Shown: piece by piece, positions 47,770-58,429 of the stretch
Layout of the letters: each line of letters opens with the position of its first letter
Numbering within the stretch: the first letter of the stretch is position 1
Origin: Gammaproteobacteria bacterium
GTDB lineage: Bacteria; Pseudomonadota; Gammaproteobacteria; UBA6429; Thiohalophilaceae
Direction of reading: 5' to 3'
Length of the DNA: 64,000 nt
Assembly: GCA_029880855.1 (NCBI GenBank)
Contig: JAOUNS010000002.1
Span: 186,001 to 250,000, forward strand
Position numbers and translations under genes: made by a program
The notes under the pieces: generated by a model
The model's database searches: none
Seen by the model: only the letters and a program-made list of their open reading frames with translations
What the model was told of the DNA's origin: nothing

Positions 47770-48936
47770 TTATGCAGCGCCGGCCGCCAATGCATGCAGA
47801 CCGCTTTTTCGGTTGGCTTCCCGCGCCAGTTCCGCCTCTTCCGGGCAGGCCAGATTCGCATCCCACTCGAGTAATTGTGGCGAGGTGTGGGTAAACCAGA
47901 GCGGTGGAATCAGGGCGATCAACATCTCACCCAGATAACCGTACTTCAAATAGAGGACTTGTTGCTTATCAGCCGGCGCCAGCTCCCAATATGGCAGTGA
48001 TGCCCTGGCATGATGGTGTGAATGACGCGCCAGCGCATAGAATGTTTTGGTGCCGGCCCGCGACATACAGTCCCAACTGTGGCGTGGTTCCACACGTGTG
48101 CCGGGTACCCGAATCAATCCATAGTGCTGGATATAGTTCACGCTTTCAAACATGAACTTGGAGAAAAGGCCCGAGAAGAAAAACACCCACACGCCGTACC
48201 CATCCGACAACAGGTAAATAACAAGGACAAGTAACAGGATCAACAAAAATCCGCTAATGACTTTGTTATGCAGACTGAAAACGGGTTTGCCAAGTTTATG
48301 CAACCGTTTTGACTCGATCTCGATCGACTCTCGATATTGCCCGATGGTGGAGCGCAGAATAAAACCATACACCGTCTCACCACGACGGGCGGTAGCGGCA
48401 TCCTGATCGGTGCCGACATTTGCATGGTGGCTGTAGACATGAGAAATAGCGGACTGGGTGTCGAGATTCATGGCCAGAAGAATTTGAGCGAAAAAGAGCT
48501 CCATGCGATTTGACAGCCTGTGCATGAGTTCATGAGCGGCGATGGTATTGGAGCTCATGATAAAACCACATAACAACGCACAACTGATCAACCCAAACTG
48601 ATCCAGATTCGTGTGCCTTGCCATTACCCATGTCCCGAACAAGTCGGATAATAACGCGCCGGTTGTCAACATGTCGCCCGGTGTGGCCTGCCAAACCAAT
48701 AAATAGAGCAACAACATACCCAGCGGGATATGCAGATAAACCAACAGATTCAGGTAACCCGGCGCATCGGTATGATAAAGACGTTTATCAACAGGAGTAA
48801 GGTTATCCACCGCAACCTGTGTCACCACCACAAACAGGATGCCACCCAGCGACCACCAGCCACCCAACAATATGGCGAAGTAAGCCATTGGGTAGTAAAT
48901 AAACGGTATGCTACCAAACTGAAGAAATGACGGCAT
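47770..48936 (-). CDS. AlkB-like membrane diiron monooxygenase
   Basis: 388 residues from the ATG at 48934-48936, preceded by GAGGT; a start at 48975 is less favoured. Six or so hydrophobic helices and the histidine-rich motifs of the AlkB/XylM group: HELMHR, SHVYSHHANVGTDQD, NYIQHYGLIR and LARHSHHHARAS. Members insert oxygen at terminal carbons of alkanes or similar non-polar chains, needing a rubredoxin. No rubredoxin gene is adjacent. Some desaturases share the fold, so substrate is open. Confidence 0.85.
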   Translation of the reverse strand: MPSFLQFGSIPFIYYPMAYFAILLGGWWSLGGILFVVVTQVAVDNLTPVDKRLYHTDAPGYLNLLVYLHIPLGMLLLYLLVWQATPGDMLTTGALLSDLFGTWVMARHTNLDQFGLISCALLCGFIMSSNTIAAHELMHRLSNRMELFFAQILLAMNLDTQSAISHVYSHHANVGTDQDAATARRGETVYGFILRSTIGQYRESIEIESKRLHKLGKPVFSLHNKVISGFLLILLLVLVIYLLSDGYGVWVFFFSGLFSKFMFESVNYIQHYGLIRVPGTRVEPRHSWDCMSRAGTKTFYALARHSHHHARASLPYWELAPADKQQVLYLKYGYLGEMLIALIPPLWFTHTSPQLLEWDANLACPEEAELAREANRKSGLHALAAGAA

Positions 48937-49066
48937 TGTTGACCTCTCTGAGTCCGGGTTCAGGAATAAATCCATTCTTTATGGCATTCTCAGGAAAAGA
49001 TTTTAGCTTTTTTCAGGCACTTCTGTGGGGTAATTTGGTCGTTGGCGGGCCGGTTTTGGATAAAAT

Positions 49067-49086
49067 ATAAACACATGTATGTTTAT
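49067..49086. promoter_or_regulatory. Inverted repeat ATAAACA-N6-TGTTTAT
   Basis: 7-base perfect half-sites (49067-49073 and 49080-49086) with 6 bases between, flanked by CCGGCC/GGCCGG. Operator-like size; the factor is unknown. Confidence 0.45.
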
Positions 49087-49121
49087 CCCGGCCGGTATCC
49101 TGAGGCTGCATGTTATATTTA

Positions 49122-49147
49122 GGCAATATAGACACAAATATATTGCC
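49122..49147. promoter_or_regulatory. Inverted repeat GGCAATATA-N8-TATATTGCC
   Basis: 9-base perfect half-sites (49122-49130 and 49139-49147) with an 8-base spacer. Too weak and AT-rich for a terminator, well placed for an operator of the divergent pair. Confidence 0.5.
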
Positions 49148-49370
49148 AGTACTATTCAATTTTATCCTGTTCTACTCTTGTGATACATTCAGCGGATAAA
49201 TACAAATCCTGCAAGACGCTTTATTCATAACACATCAGGACATTGCGTTTTACTGTTGTTCATACAGCGCAGGAATGATATTCCACCGGCCGGTGTCGAT
49301 GGGGCTGTGCTGCTACAGCCGGGTCAGCCAAACAGAGCAATCGACATTGAGTGGATCACAAGGAGAATGA

Positions 49371-50720
49371 ATGAAGATTTATCTCATCGAATTACGCGCC
49401 GGCCATACCGGTGTCGCTGCCCAGTACTTTAACAGTCTGATGTTGCCGATCCTGGCGGTCTGGGCGGAACGCCTTGGCTGGCAGGCAACGGTACGTTTCC
49501 CTGCTTTTAATAAAGTTGACTTTGATATTGAGTGCGATGTTGTCGCACTCAGCCTGTACACCCATCTTGCCCCTGAAGGATATGAGATTGCACGCCGTTT
49601 CAGGGAGATGGGCAAGCTCGTCATCATCGGCGGACCACACAGCAAAGGATGTGCAGAAGAATTGAAACACCATGCCGATCTGGTTTTTGATCGTTGCAAT
49701 GAAGCGGCATGGACAGATACCCTGCGCGCCATTGAAAACGGCGAACTCAGGGCCGGCGGCAAGTCTGGTCAATTTATCAATTCTGACGAGATGACCGATA
49801 TCCCTTCCTATGCAGAAATTGCACCTTATTACGGCAAGGGCAAGATCCCGTTGTTACTCTCTTCACTGGGTTGTCCGCATGATTGTGATTTTTGCACCGA
49901 CTGGGATACCAAATATGTCAAACGCAGTGTGGATGATGTAATCCAGGATTTGCAGGACATGAAATCCCGTTTCTTTATCTTTTGTGATCCCAACTTTGGC
50001 GCCAATATCAAGTTCACCGGTGAGTTGCTCAAACAGATGATCCCGCTGCAGAAAAAGTACATGATGGAAACCAGTCTGGCCTGGCTGGCCAAAGACCATT
50101 ACCTGCAACTCCTGAAGGACAGTGGCTGTATCGGCCTGGAAGTCGGTATCGAATCCTTGACTACGGTTTACAAGAAGAATGTCCTGAACGGTTCAGAATC
50201 GATACTGGAGGAAACGATTAAAAAGATCGACAAAATCAAGGAGTACATCCCGACCATCCAAATCAACATTGTGCTTGGGCTGGATGATGACAATGAAGAC
50301 ACCTTCAAACTGGTGGAAGAGCTCTATCGACGTTCAAGTGCGGATACCATCGCCCTGTTTGTCGCCACGCCCTTCCCCGGCACCCCCTACTATGATCGCA
50401 TGAAACAGGAAGGCCGGATCATTGAGCATAACTGGAAGTACTATAATTGTTATGATCTCACCACAACCATGAAGAATTTTGAATTACCCGATTTCTGTGA
50501 TCAGATGATTGAACTGTACAAGCGTATTCATTCGCCCTGGTTGATCGCGAAGAAGATCTTCGCCAACTTCAAACAATATCGAAACTTCAAGATTGCCGCG
50601 ATGCTCACCGCCGTACTGCTGACCAGATTGTTCAATACCTGGTTCTTCTCCATTCCGGATTATGTACGCGCCAAAAGAAGAACCCAGGCCATGCTGGAAC
50701 ACCGAGAGGTACAAGTCTGA
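49371..50720 (+). CDS. B12-binding-domain-type radical SAM protein
   Basis: 449 residues. The N terminus (1-135) has the Rossmann-like outline of the B12-binding radical-SAM group (DVVALSLYTHLAPEGYEIARRF, LVIIGGPHSKGC) but lacks the usual DxHxxG cobalamin histidine motif. The radical-SAM core carries CPHDCDFC (CxxxCxxC for [4Fe-4S]), ETSLAWLAKD, and GLEVGIESL. The C terminus ends in a hydrophobic segment. Close relatives modify lipids or build bacteriochlorophyll and hopanoids; the reaction here is unknown. GGAGA precedes the ATG. Confidence 0.85.
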   Translation: MKIYLIELRAGHTGVAAQYFNSLMLPILAVWAERLGWQATVRFPAFNKVDFDIECDVVALSLYTHLAPEGYEIARRFREMGKLVIIGGPHSKGCAEELKHHADLVFDRCNEAAWTDTLRAIENGELRAGGKSGQFINSDEMTDIPSYAEIAPYYGKGKIPLLLSSLGCPHDCDFCTDWDTKYVKRSVDDVIQDLQDMKSRFFIFCDPNFGANIKFTGELLKQMIPLQKKYMMETSLAWLAKDHYLQLLKDSGCIGLEVGIESLTTVYKKNVLNGSESILEETIKKIDKIKEYIPTIQINIVLGLDDDNEDTFKLVEELYRRSSADTIALFVATPFPGTPYYDRMKQEGRIIEHNWKYYNCYDLTTTMKNFELPDFCDQMIELYKRIHSPWLIAKKIFANFKQYRNFKIAAMLTAVLLTRLFNTWFFSIPDYVRAKRRTQAMLEHREVQV

Positions 50721-50735
50721 TCCGGCATGCATAAA

Positions 50736-50769
50736 AAAACCCGGCAGGTGTGACACCTTGCCGGGTTTT
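50736..50769. terminator. Bidirectional rho-independent terminator
   Basis: CCCGGCAGGTG and CACCTTGCCGGG pair with one bulge, loop TGA, flanked by A-run and T-run. It lies between the convergent radical-SAM gene (plus) and purA (minus) and can end both. Confidence 0.88.
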
Positions 50770-50791
50770 GTTGTTATATCAACGGCAAGAC

Positions 50792-52141
<1,350 letters not shown>

Positions 52142-53320
52142 TTAAATAGGTTTGACTTGCCATTGCCCGGCCTGTTTGAGCAATTGCTGCTGACACCCCA
52201 TGGCCCTGGCATCGCCCTGCTGACCGGGCAGTGCGCACACAACCCGCTGCCCGGCAGCACGTAATTCAGTAATCATGGACTGTAATGCTTCATCCTGGTC
52301 CGCCGGTGCATAGATCGTTTCCGGTTCTTGTGCTTCTGTATTGGACAGACTGAACAGCGTTTTCAGATCAGTACTGAAACCGGTGGCCGGACGTGCCTGT
52401 CCAAAGACCTTGCCGATATCATCATAACGACCACCCAGGGCAACGGCCTGTCCCTGCCCCGGCACATAGGCGGCAAACACCACACCGGTGTGGTAGTTGT
52501 AACCGCGCAATTCAGCAAGATCGAAATGGACAACCAGATGCGGCATCTTTTGTTTGATCGCCGCAGCCAGTTGTTCTACATAATTCAGTGCCGTCAAGAC
52601 TGATTGATCGACACCCTTAAAAAGTTGTTTGGCCTCGGCCAGTACTTCACTGCCGCCATTCAGTTCGGACAGACGCAGGAATATTTCGGCCTGTTTGCTG
52701 TCCAGCGCCCACTTTTCAAATAAAACTTTCATGTCCGGGCGGGACTTGCGTTGCAGTGCATCAAACAATTCCGTTTCCCGGGTTTCTGTCAGTCCGGCAT
52801 GTTTGACCAGACCACGATAGATACCCACATGCCCCAGATCGAAAGAGACACGCTCGATACCGCACAGGCGCAGGGTTTCTGCCAGTAAGGCAAGTATTTC
52901 CAGATCACTCTCAATACCGGCGTGGCCATAGAGCTCGGCGCCAACCTGCAATGGACTGCGTGAAGCGGCAAATCCATCGGGACGGGTATGCAACACGGTT
53001 CCCATGTAACATAACCGCGAGGGTACACCGGTCTGGTAACGGGCATCAATCCGCGCCACCTGCGGTGTCATATCCGCACGCACTCCCATGAGTCGACCGG
53101 TTAATTGATCCGTCAGCTTGAACGTTTTCAAGTCCAGATCATGACCGGTGCCGGTGAGCAGGGATTCGAGATATTCGATAAACGGCGGCATGACCAGTTC
53201 ATAGCCCCAGCTTGTATAGAGATCCAGTAACCGGCGGCGGAATGATTCAAGTTGTCTTGCCTGTTGTGGCAAGACTTCTTCGATGCCCTCAGGCAATAAC
53301 CAGCGGTCGATCTCTTTCAT
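52142..53320 (-). CDS. hisZ: ATP phosphoribosyltransferase regulatory subunit HisZ
   Basis: 392 residues from the ATG at 53318-53320. HisZ is a catalytically dead histidyl-tRNA-synthetase paralogue that partners with short-form HisG. Class II motifs remain (LPEGIEEVLPQQARQLESFRRRLLDLYTSWGYELVMPP, MGVRADMTPQVARIDA, SRLCYMGTVLH, YYNYHTGVVF-like GYNYHTGVVFAAYVPG, and ALGGRYDDIG). The C-terminal anticodon domain is shortened. It sits between DUF2065 and purA, its common place outside enterics. Confidence 0.94.
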   Translation of the reverse strand: MKEIDRWLLPEGIEEVLPQQARQLESFRRRLLDLYTSWGYELVMPPFIEYLESLLTGTGHDLDLKTFKLTDQLTGRLMGVRADMTPQVARIDARYQTGVPSRLCYMGTVLHTRPDGFAASRSPLQVGAELYGHAGIESDLEILALLAETLRLCGIERVSFDLGHVGIYRGLVKHAGLTETRETELFDALQRKSRPDMKVLFEKWALDSKQAEIFLRLSELNGGSEVLAEAKQLFKGVDQSVLTALNYVEQLAAAIKQKMPHLVVHFDLAELRGYNYHTGVVFAAYVPGQGQAVALGGRYDDIGKVFGQARPATGFSTDLKTLFSLSNTEAQEPETIYAPADQDEALQSMITELRAAGQRVVCALPGQQGDARAMGCQQQLLKQAGQWQVKPI

Positions 53321-53333
53321 AGCGGGCAGGCAA

Positions 53334-53522
53334 TCAGGATTTAACAAAATAGAGCAAAACGGCGCCAATGGTCATGATGGAAAGTCCCCAGGTACGCAGA
53401 AACCGATCATCCATTTCTGTCATCATGTGCATGGTGCGGCGAAAAGCCCGCGGGTTCAGCGAGGGCAATATACCCTCGATTACCATCACCAGTGCCAGTG
53501 CCCCAAGAATTTCCTGCCACAT
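53334..53522 (-). CDS. DUF2065 small membrane protein (YjeT family)
   Basis: 62 residues with two helices: LGALALVMVIEGILPSLNP and LSIMTIGAVLLYFVKS, and the conserved FRRTMHMM between. Same position as E. coli yjeT between hflC and purA. Role unknown. Confidence 0.88.
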   Translation of the reverse strand: MWQEILGALALVMVIEGILPSLNPRAFRRTMHMMTEMDDRFLRTWGLSIMTIGAVLLYFVKS

Positions 53523-53568
53523 GATTCCGCTGCCCTCTTGCCGTTGGATAGGTTACCAGCCCGGTTAC

Positions 53569-54441
53569 TTACCGGGCTTTTTTACTCTTGAAGTAATCAA
53601 AGAATTCGGAATCCGGTTCGAGCACCAGTATATCGTCATCTTGACCGAGTGCGCTGCGATAGGCATCCAGACTGCGATAGAACGAATAGAATTCGGGATT
53701 CTTGCTGTAGGCCTTCGCATAAATTTCGGAGGCTTTGGCATCACCGGTACCACGGATCTTCTGTGATTGACTGTAAGCGTCAGCCAGAATTACTGTGCGT
53801 TTGCGATCAGACTCCGCCTTAATTCTTTCCGCTGTTTCAGCACCCTGGGAACGCAGTTCTTTGGCAACACGGGCACGCTCGGCTTCCATGCGGCGATAGA
53901 TCGAATCACTGATCTGTTCGGGATAATCAATGCGTTTCACTCGCACATCCACCACTTCAATACCAAATTTGGCGATTTGTTTATTGGTCACCTGGGTGGT
54001 GGAATCCATCAGCTCACGTCGTTCACCGGAAATTACTTCCTGAATGGTGCGCTTGCTGAACTCATCGCGCAGACCATCATTGATAATGGTGTAAATGCGC
54101 TCCGCCGCGATACGCTCATTACCGCCGGACATGGACTTGTAGTAAGTCGCCACGTCCTTGATCCGCCACTTGACGAAGAAATCCACATTAACGTTTTTCT
54201 TCTCCTTGGTCAGATAGAGCGCGGGACGCGCATCCAGCGTCAGGATCAGTTTGGGAAACTTGCGAATATTGTTGACGAACGGAATCTGAAAGTGCAAACC
54301 CGGTTCATAATCCGTTTTAACGATCTCACCCAGTCGGAACTTGATCGCCAGTTCTCTTTCATCAACCGTAAACACGGTGGAAAGAAACACAAAACCAAAA
54401 ACCACTAAAAGTAATAACAAAGGCATTTTAAGCGAACCCAT
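53569..54441 (-). CDS. hflC: FtsH protease regulator HflC
   Basis: 290 residues. N-terminal signal anchor (LLLLVVFGFVFLSTVFTV), then SPFH/band-7 domain facing the periplasm: DERELAIKFRLGEIVKTDYEPGLHFQIPFVNNIRKF, and a coiled coil (EAERARVAKELRSQGAETAERIKAESDRKR). With HflK it forms a cage around FtsH that limits membrane protein degradation. One-base overlap with hflK. Confidence 0.95.
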   Translation of the reverse strand: MGSLKMPLLLLLVVFGFVFLSTVFTVDERELAIKFRLGEIVKTDYEPGLHFQIPFVNNIRKFPKLILTLDARPALYLTKEKKNVNVDFFVKWRIKDVATYYKSMSGGNERIAAERIYTIINDGLRDEFSKRTIQEVISGERRELMDSTTQVTNKQIAKFGIEVVDVRVKRIDYPEQISDSIYRRMEAERARVAKELRSQGAETAERIKAESDRKRTVILADAYSQSQKIRGTGDAKASEIYAKAYSKNPEFYSFYRSLDAYRSALGQDDDILVLEPDSEFFDYFKSKKAR

Positions 54442-55601
54442 CAGCGTACCTCCCTGCCACGCAGGCGATCTCTTCGTGCATCCTTGGCCTCATCACTGGA
54501 TTTTTCACCACTGTTGCGGTCAATCAGGTTCTCCTGGATGGATACAGAACCACCCTGGCGAACAATTTTGTCCAGTGGCAAATAAATCATGCTGTTGCCT
54601 TTTTTCACATCAACCATCACTTTGTTTGAACGGGATAAAACGGCTTCCATGGTTTCGAGATATAAACGTTCACGCGTAACCTTTGGGGCCTTGTTGTATT
54701 CAGTCAATACTTTGGTAAAGCGTTCCGCTTCACCTTGCGCCCTTGCAATCACCTCTTCTCTATAGGCGTTTGCTTCGGCGTCGACACGGGCGGCCTTACC
54801 GCGGGCCTTGGGCAGAATATCGTTTGAATAGGCCTGCGCTTCGTTTACCAGGCGTTCCTTGTCCTCGCGAGCCTTGATGGCGTCATCAAAGGCGTGTTGT
54901 ACCTGTTGCGGAGGCTGGGCATCCTGCAGGTTAAGGTTGGTAATCAGGATACCGGTGCTATAACCGTCCAGAATCTCCTGTATCAATGCCTTGGTGCGCG
55001 CGCCCACTTCAGGACGGCCATCTTTGATCACGAAGTCCATGCCGTTCTTGCCGACGATCTCACGCATGGCGCTTTCGGTAGCCTGGCGCAGGGTGGCGTC
55101 CGGATCACGGACATTAAAGAGAAAATCGCGGGAATTTTTGACTTTGTACTGCACGGTGAATTTGATATCGACGATATTCTCGTCCTGGGTCAACATCAGG
55201 CCTTCATCTTTGCGCAGCCCCAGATTCACACTGCGTACTTCTTCCACATTCACCACTTCAACACTTTGGATGAAACGGGGAAACCAGTGCGGGCCCGGTT
55301 CGGATATCTCATTGAAGGCGCCAAATTGCAATACCACGCCCTGACGACCTTCATCCACAATATAGATACCGGATAAACCCCAGATAACCAGTGCCACAGC
55401 CAGGAAGAAGCTGATACCTGCAGAACCGCTGCCGCCGGCGCGCTGACCGGTGCCACCACCGCCCTTGCCGCCAAACAGTCCGGAGATCTTCTTGTTCAGA
55501 TTTTTGATGATCTCATCCAGATCGGGTGGACCCTGCTGATCTTTCCTGCCACCCCAAGGGTCTTTATTACCGCCGGAACCACCAGGTTCATTCCAGGCCA
55601 T
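54441..55601 (-). CDS. hflK: FtsH protease regulator HflK
   Basis: 386 residues from the ATG at 55599-55601, preceded by GGAGAAG. Cytosolic Gly/Pro-rich start (MAWNEPGGSGGNKDPWGG, DLDEIIKNL), one membrane helix (ISFFLAVALVIWGLSGIY), SPFH domain (EGRQGVVLQFGAFNEISEPGPHWFPRF), coiled coil and a charged tail. Partner of HflC. Confidence 0.95.
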   Translation of the reverse strand: MAWNEPGGSGGNKDPWGGRKDQQGPPDLDEIIKNLNKKISGLFGGKGGGGTGQRAGGSGSAGISFFLAVALVIWGLSGIYIVDEGRQGVVLQFGAFNEISEPGPHWFPRFIQSVEVVNVEEVRSVNLGLRKDEGLMLTQDENIVDIKFTVQYKVKNSRDFLFNVRDPDATLRQATESAMREIVGKNGMDFVIKDGRPEVGARTKALIQEILDGYSTGILITNLNLQDAQPPQQVQHAFDDAIKAREDKERLVNEAQAYSNDILPKARGKAARVDAEANAYREEVIARAQGEAERFTKVLTEYNKAPKVTRERLYLETMEAVLSRSNKVMVDVKKGNSMIYLPLDKIVRQGGSVSIQENLIDRNSGEKSSDEAKDARRDRLRGREVR

Positions 55602-55673
55602 CTTCTTCTCCGCTATCGTTAGTTTCTGTATGAATCGGGTTTCGATGCAATTCATCGACAAGAACGGTGCATT

Positions 55674-56996
55674 CTATGGGGCTTCGCCGCCTGCCGCAAG
55701 GCGTGAGATTTGATTGGTGGATAAAATATACTCAGCCAAACCATCATGTTTGCTTAAGTTGTCCCAATCCTGTCGGGCCAGTTCCACATCCATAATCCAG
55801 TCACCAGCTGTGGTGATTTCCTCATGATGGACCTTGCCAAGCTGGTAGATACGTGCATGCAGTCGACCCGCGCTCGGGGGCAGGCATACCCGCTCAGAAA
55901 CAATTTCATGTTGCAGGCATTCCCCGACCGCCTGCAGCACCAGTTCAAGCCCGTCGCCCTGCAAAGCGGAAACCCAGACACGGACCGGAATGCCGTTTGA
56001 ATTCCGTTCTATACGTGGGGTCATGCCTTCGATTTGATCTATCTTATTGTAGATTTCGAGTTGTGGTACTGACTGCGCTTCGATTTCTCTCAATACCAAA
56101 TTAACCTGATCAATATTCGCCTGGCGTTCTTCACTGGACGCATCCACCACATGCAACAGCAGATCCGCTTCTTCCGTTTCCTGTAATGTGGAACGAAATG
56201 CTTCGACCAGATCATGGGGCAAGTGACGAATAAACCCCACCGTATCCGCCAATACCATGGCCTGGCCGTTCGGTAATGAGACACGCCGCAGAGTGGGGTC
56301 GAGGGTCGCAAATAATTGATCCGCTGCGTAGACCGCAGATTCGGTCAGTCGGTTAAACAGGGTGGATTTGCCGGCATTGGTATAGCCCACCAGCGAAACG
56401 GTCGGGATCTCGGCGCGTTTACGCGCCCGGCGTCCCTGTTCCCGTTGACGCCGTACTTTCTCCAGTTTTTGCTTGAGCTGCTTGATCCGGGCACCCAACA
56501 AGCGGCGGTCGGTTTCCAGCTGGGTTTCACCCGGACCACGCAGACCGATACCGCCTTTCTGACGCTCCAGGTGAGTCCAGCCCCGCACCAGACGCGTGGA
56601 GAGATGCTGCAACTGGGCCAGTTCCACTTGCAGTTTACCTTCATGGGAACGAGCGCGTTGAGCAAAGATATCGAGAATGAGTCCGGTACGATCCAGTACC
56701 CGACAATTTAACAGGCGTTCCAGGTTGCGTTCCTGGACGGGACTCAGATCGTGGTTGACCAGCACCACATCGGCCTTTTCCTGCTCGGCAACATCACCGA
56801 TTTCCTCGGCTTTGCCGGTGCCGACAAAGAATTTTGGATCGGGGGTGCGACGGGAACCGGTGACAACCGCAACCGGTTCCGCGCCGGCAGAGACAGCCAA
56901 CTCCCTGAATTCGCGGAGTTCATCTTTATCTGAGTCTGTGTGTATATCGAGGTGAACGAGAACAGCACGTTCACCTCCATGAGGACGTTCGAACAA
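55674..56996 (-). CDS. hflX: Ribosome-associated GTPase HflX
   Basis: 440 residues with a TTG start at 56996 (MFERPHGGERAVLVHLD aligns with known HflX starts; GGGAG lies 8 bases upstream). N-terminal HflX domain, then a GTPase: VGYTNAGKSTLFNRL (G1), DTVGFIRHLPHDLVEAFRSTLQE (G3) and NKIDQ (G4). Splits stalled or heat-damaged ribosomes. Between hfq and hflK as in E. coli. Confidence 0.95.
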   Translation of the reverse strand: MFERPHGGERAVLVHLDIHTDSDKDELREFRELAVSAGAEPVAVVTGSRRTPDPKFFVGTGKAEEIGDVAEQEKADVVLVNHDLSPVQERNLERLLNCRVLDRTGLILDIFAQRARSHEGKLQVELAQLQHLSTRLVRGWTHLERQKGGIGLRGPGETQLETDRRLLGARIKQLKQKLEKVRRQREQGRRARKRAEIPTVSLVGYTNAGKSTLFNRLTESAVYAADQLFATLDPTLRRVSLPNGQAMVLADTVGFIRHLPHDLVEAFRSTLQETEEADLLLHVVDASSEERQANIDQVNLVLREIEAQSVPQLEIYNKIDQIEGMTPRIERNSNGIPVRVWVSALQGDGLELVLQAVGECLQHEIVSERVCLPPSAGRLHARIYQLGKVHHEEITTAGDWIMDVELARQDWDNLSKHDGLAEYILSTNQISRLAAGGEAP

Positions 56997-57033
56997 CTAT
57001 ATTTCTCCCACCGGCCCCAGGATGGCCGATGCG

Positions 57034-57297
57034 TCACATATTACCATGATTAGTGCCGGCCGTTTCCTCAGTTCCGGGGCCAATCGGCATTTTTACATTG
57101 CGCGCCGGGACCACGGTGGAAATTGCGTGTTTATACACCATCTGGCTGACGGTATTGCGCAGTAAAACAACAAATTGGTCAAAAGACTCAATCTGCCCCT
57201 GGAGTTTGATTCCGTTAACAAGATAGATAGAGACCGGTATGCGTTCCTTGCGTAAGGCATTCAAAAATGGATCCTGCAATGCTTGCCCTTTACTCAT
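57034..57297 (-). CDS. hfq: RNA chaperone Hfq
   Basis: 87 residues. The Sm1 and Sm2 motifs are intact: [57 protein letters not shown] is the expected core in order, with the proximal-face YKH. The hexamer pairs small RNAs with mRNAs. The C-terminal tail is short. Confidence 0.97.
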   Translation of the reverse strand: MSKGQALQDPFLNALRKERIPVSIYLVNGIKLQGQIESFDQFVVLLRNTVSQMVYKHAISTVVPARNVKMPIGPGTEETAGTNHGNM

Positions 57298-57348
57298 TTT
57301 ATTATCTCCGTTATTTGAACAGGGCTTATCCTGCGTAAGGTTATTATT

Positions 57349-57376
57349 TATTTATTAATGTTTTGTTTGTCGTCAA
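57349..57376 (-). promoter_or_regulatory. Candidate promoter of hfq
   Basis: On the minus strand TTGACG (57371-57376) and TAAATA (57349-57354) are separated by 16 bases, within an AT-rich gap between miaA and hfq. Plausible sigma70 element, giving a start about 45 bases before the hfq ATG. Confidence 0.4.
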
Positions 57377-57462
57377 AAGCGATAGCAATTGTTTTTTTTA
57401 ATAACGACCAAATACCAGCTTTGTTTAGTCAGTTATCGAAGTCTAGCACACCCTGTAGCAGG

Positions 57463-58419
57463 TTAAATGGGTGCATTTTCAAGGGTTTTCAAGACCAGTG
57501 GCGCTAATTTTGGTTCGAAACAATCAAACTCAAGAATATTTTCTTCGGAGCGCAACCAGGTCAACTGCCGCTTGGCCAATTGCCGTGTTGCGATGATCCC
57601 TTTTTCGATCATGGTCTCTTCATCCCACTTGCCTTGCAGGTATTCCCAAACCTGGCGATAACCCACGGCGCGAATCGATGGCTTGTTCAGGTTCAAATCC
57701 CCACGTTGATAGAGCTTTTTAACCTCGTCCACCAACCCCTGCTCCACCATCATCCTGAAACGCAGGGCGATACGCTCGTGTAACTTGCTGCGGTCTGACG
57801 GCAACAAGGCAATTTTTATGACCGAATAGCCAAATTCAGTGGTGGTCTGTTGTCGGTACCAGTCACTCATGCTCACACCGGTGGCTTCATACACTTCCAG
57901 GGCGCGGGAGATCCGTTGCGGATCATTGGGATGAATCCGTGCGGCGGCCTCCGGATCGACGTCCTGCAAACGGCGGTGCAAGTAAGCCCAGCCCTGTTCC
58001 GTCGCCGTGGTTTCCAACCGTTCCCGGATCACCGGATCGGCGGAAGGGAGTTCAGACAGACCATGCAGCAGGGCCCGGAAATAGAGCATGGTGCCGCCGA
58101 CCAGCAGGGGAATACGACCGGCAGCCTGGATTTGCGCGATCTCGCGCAGGGCGTCCTCCCGAAAGCGGGCGGCCGAATAGGCTTCAGCCGGATCCAGAAA
58201 ATCGATTAAACGGTGCGGTGCTTTGGCCAGGGTGGCCTCATCCGGACGGGCGGTGCCAATCACCATACCTTTATAGACCAGTGCCGAATCCACGCTGATG
58301 ATATCGGCCGGCAGGTGTTCGGCAAGATAGACGGCCAGATCGGTCTTGCCCGAGGCTGTCGGTCCCATGATGCAGATCACCGGATAGCCCGACGCTGTTT
58401 TGGTTAACAAGCCTGTCAC
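57463..58419 (-). CDS. miaA: tRNA dimethylallyltransferase MiaA
   Basis: 318 residues from a GTG at 58419. Adds isopentenyl to A37 of tRNAs reading UNN codons. P-loop [55 protein letters not shown] and [15 protein letters not shown] are the family blocks. It starts 10 bases after the mutL stop. Confidence 0.96.
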   Translation of the reverse strand: MTGLLTKTASGYPVICIMGPTASGKTDLAVYLAEHLPADIISVDSALVYKGMVIGTARPDEATLAKAPHRLIDFLDPAEAYSAARFREDALREIAQIQAAGRIPLLVGGTMLYFRALLHGLSELPSADPVIRERLETTATEQGWAYLHRRLQDVDPEAAARIHPNDPQRISRALEVYEATGVSMSDWYRQQTTTEFGYSVIKIALLPSDRSKLHERIALRFRMMVEQGLVDEVKKLYQRGDLNLNKPSIRAVGYRQVWEYLQGKWDEETMIEKGIIATRQLAKRQLTWLRSEENILEFDCFEPKLAPLVLKTLENAPI

Positions 58420-58429
58420 TGTCCCGGTC

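Larger units (their letters stand above)
48937..49370. other. Divergent control region with palindromes
   Basis: 434 bases between the AlkB-like gene (minus) and the radical-SAM gene (plus). No ORF. It holds several inverted repeats, listed separately, plus CACCGGCCGGTG (49284-49295, perfect palindrome) and GGCTGT-GCTGCT-ACAGCC (49303-49320). The number of symmetric sites suggests transcription-factor control of one or both genes. Confidence 0.55.

Noticed and set aside
49122-49147. Palindrome GGCAATATA/TATATTGCC as a terminator
   Set aside because: It lies upstream of both divergent genes and has no U-run, so an operator is the better reading.
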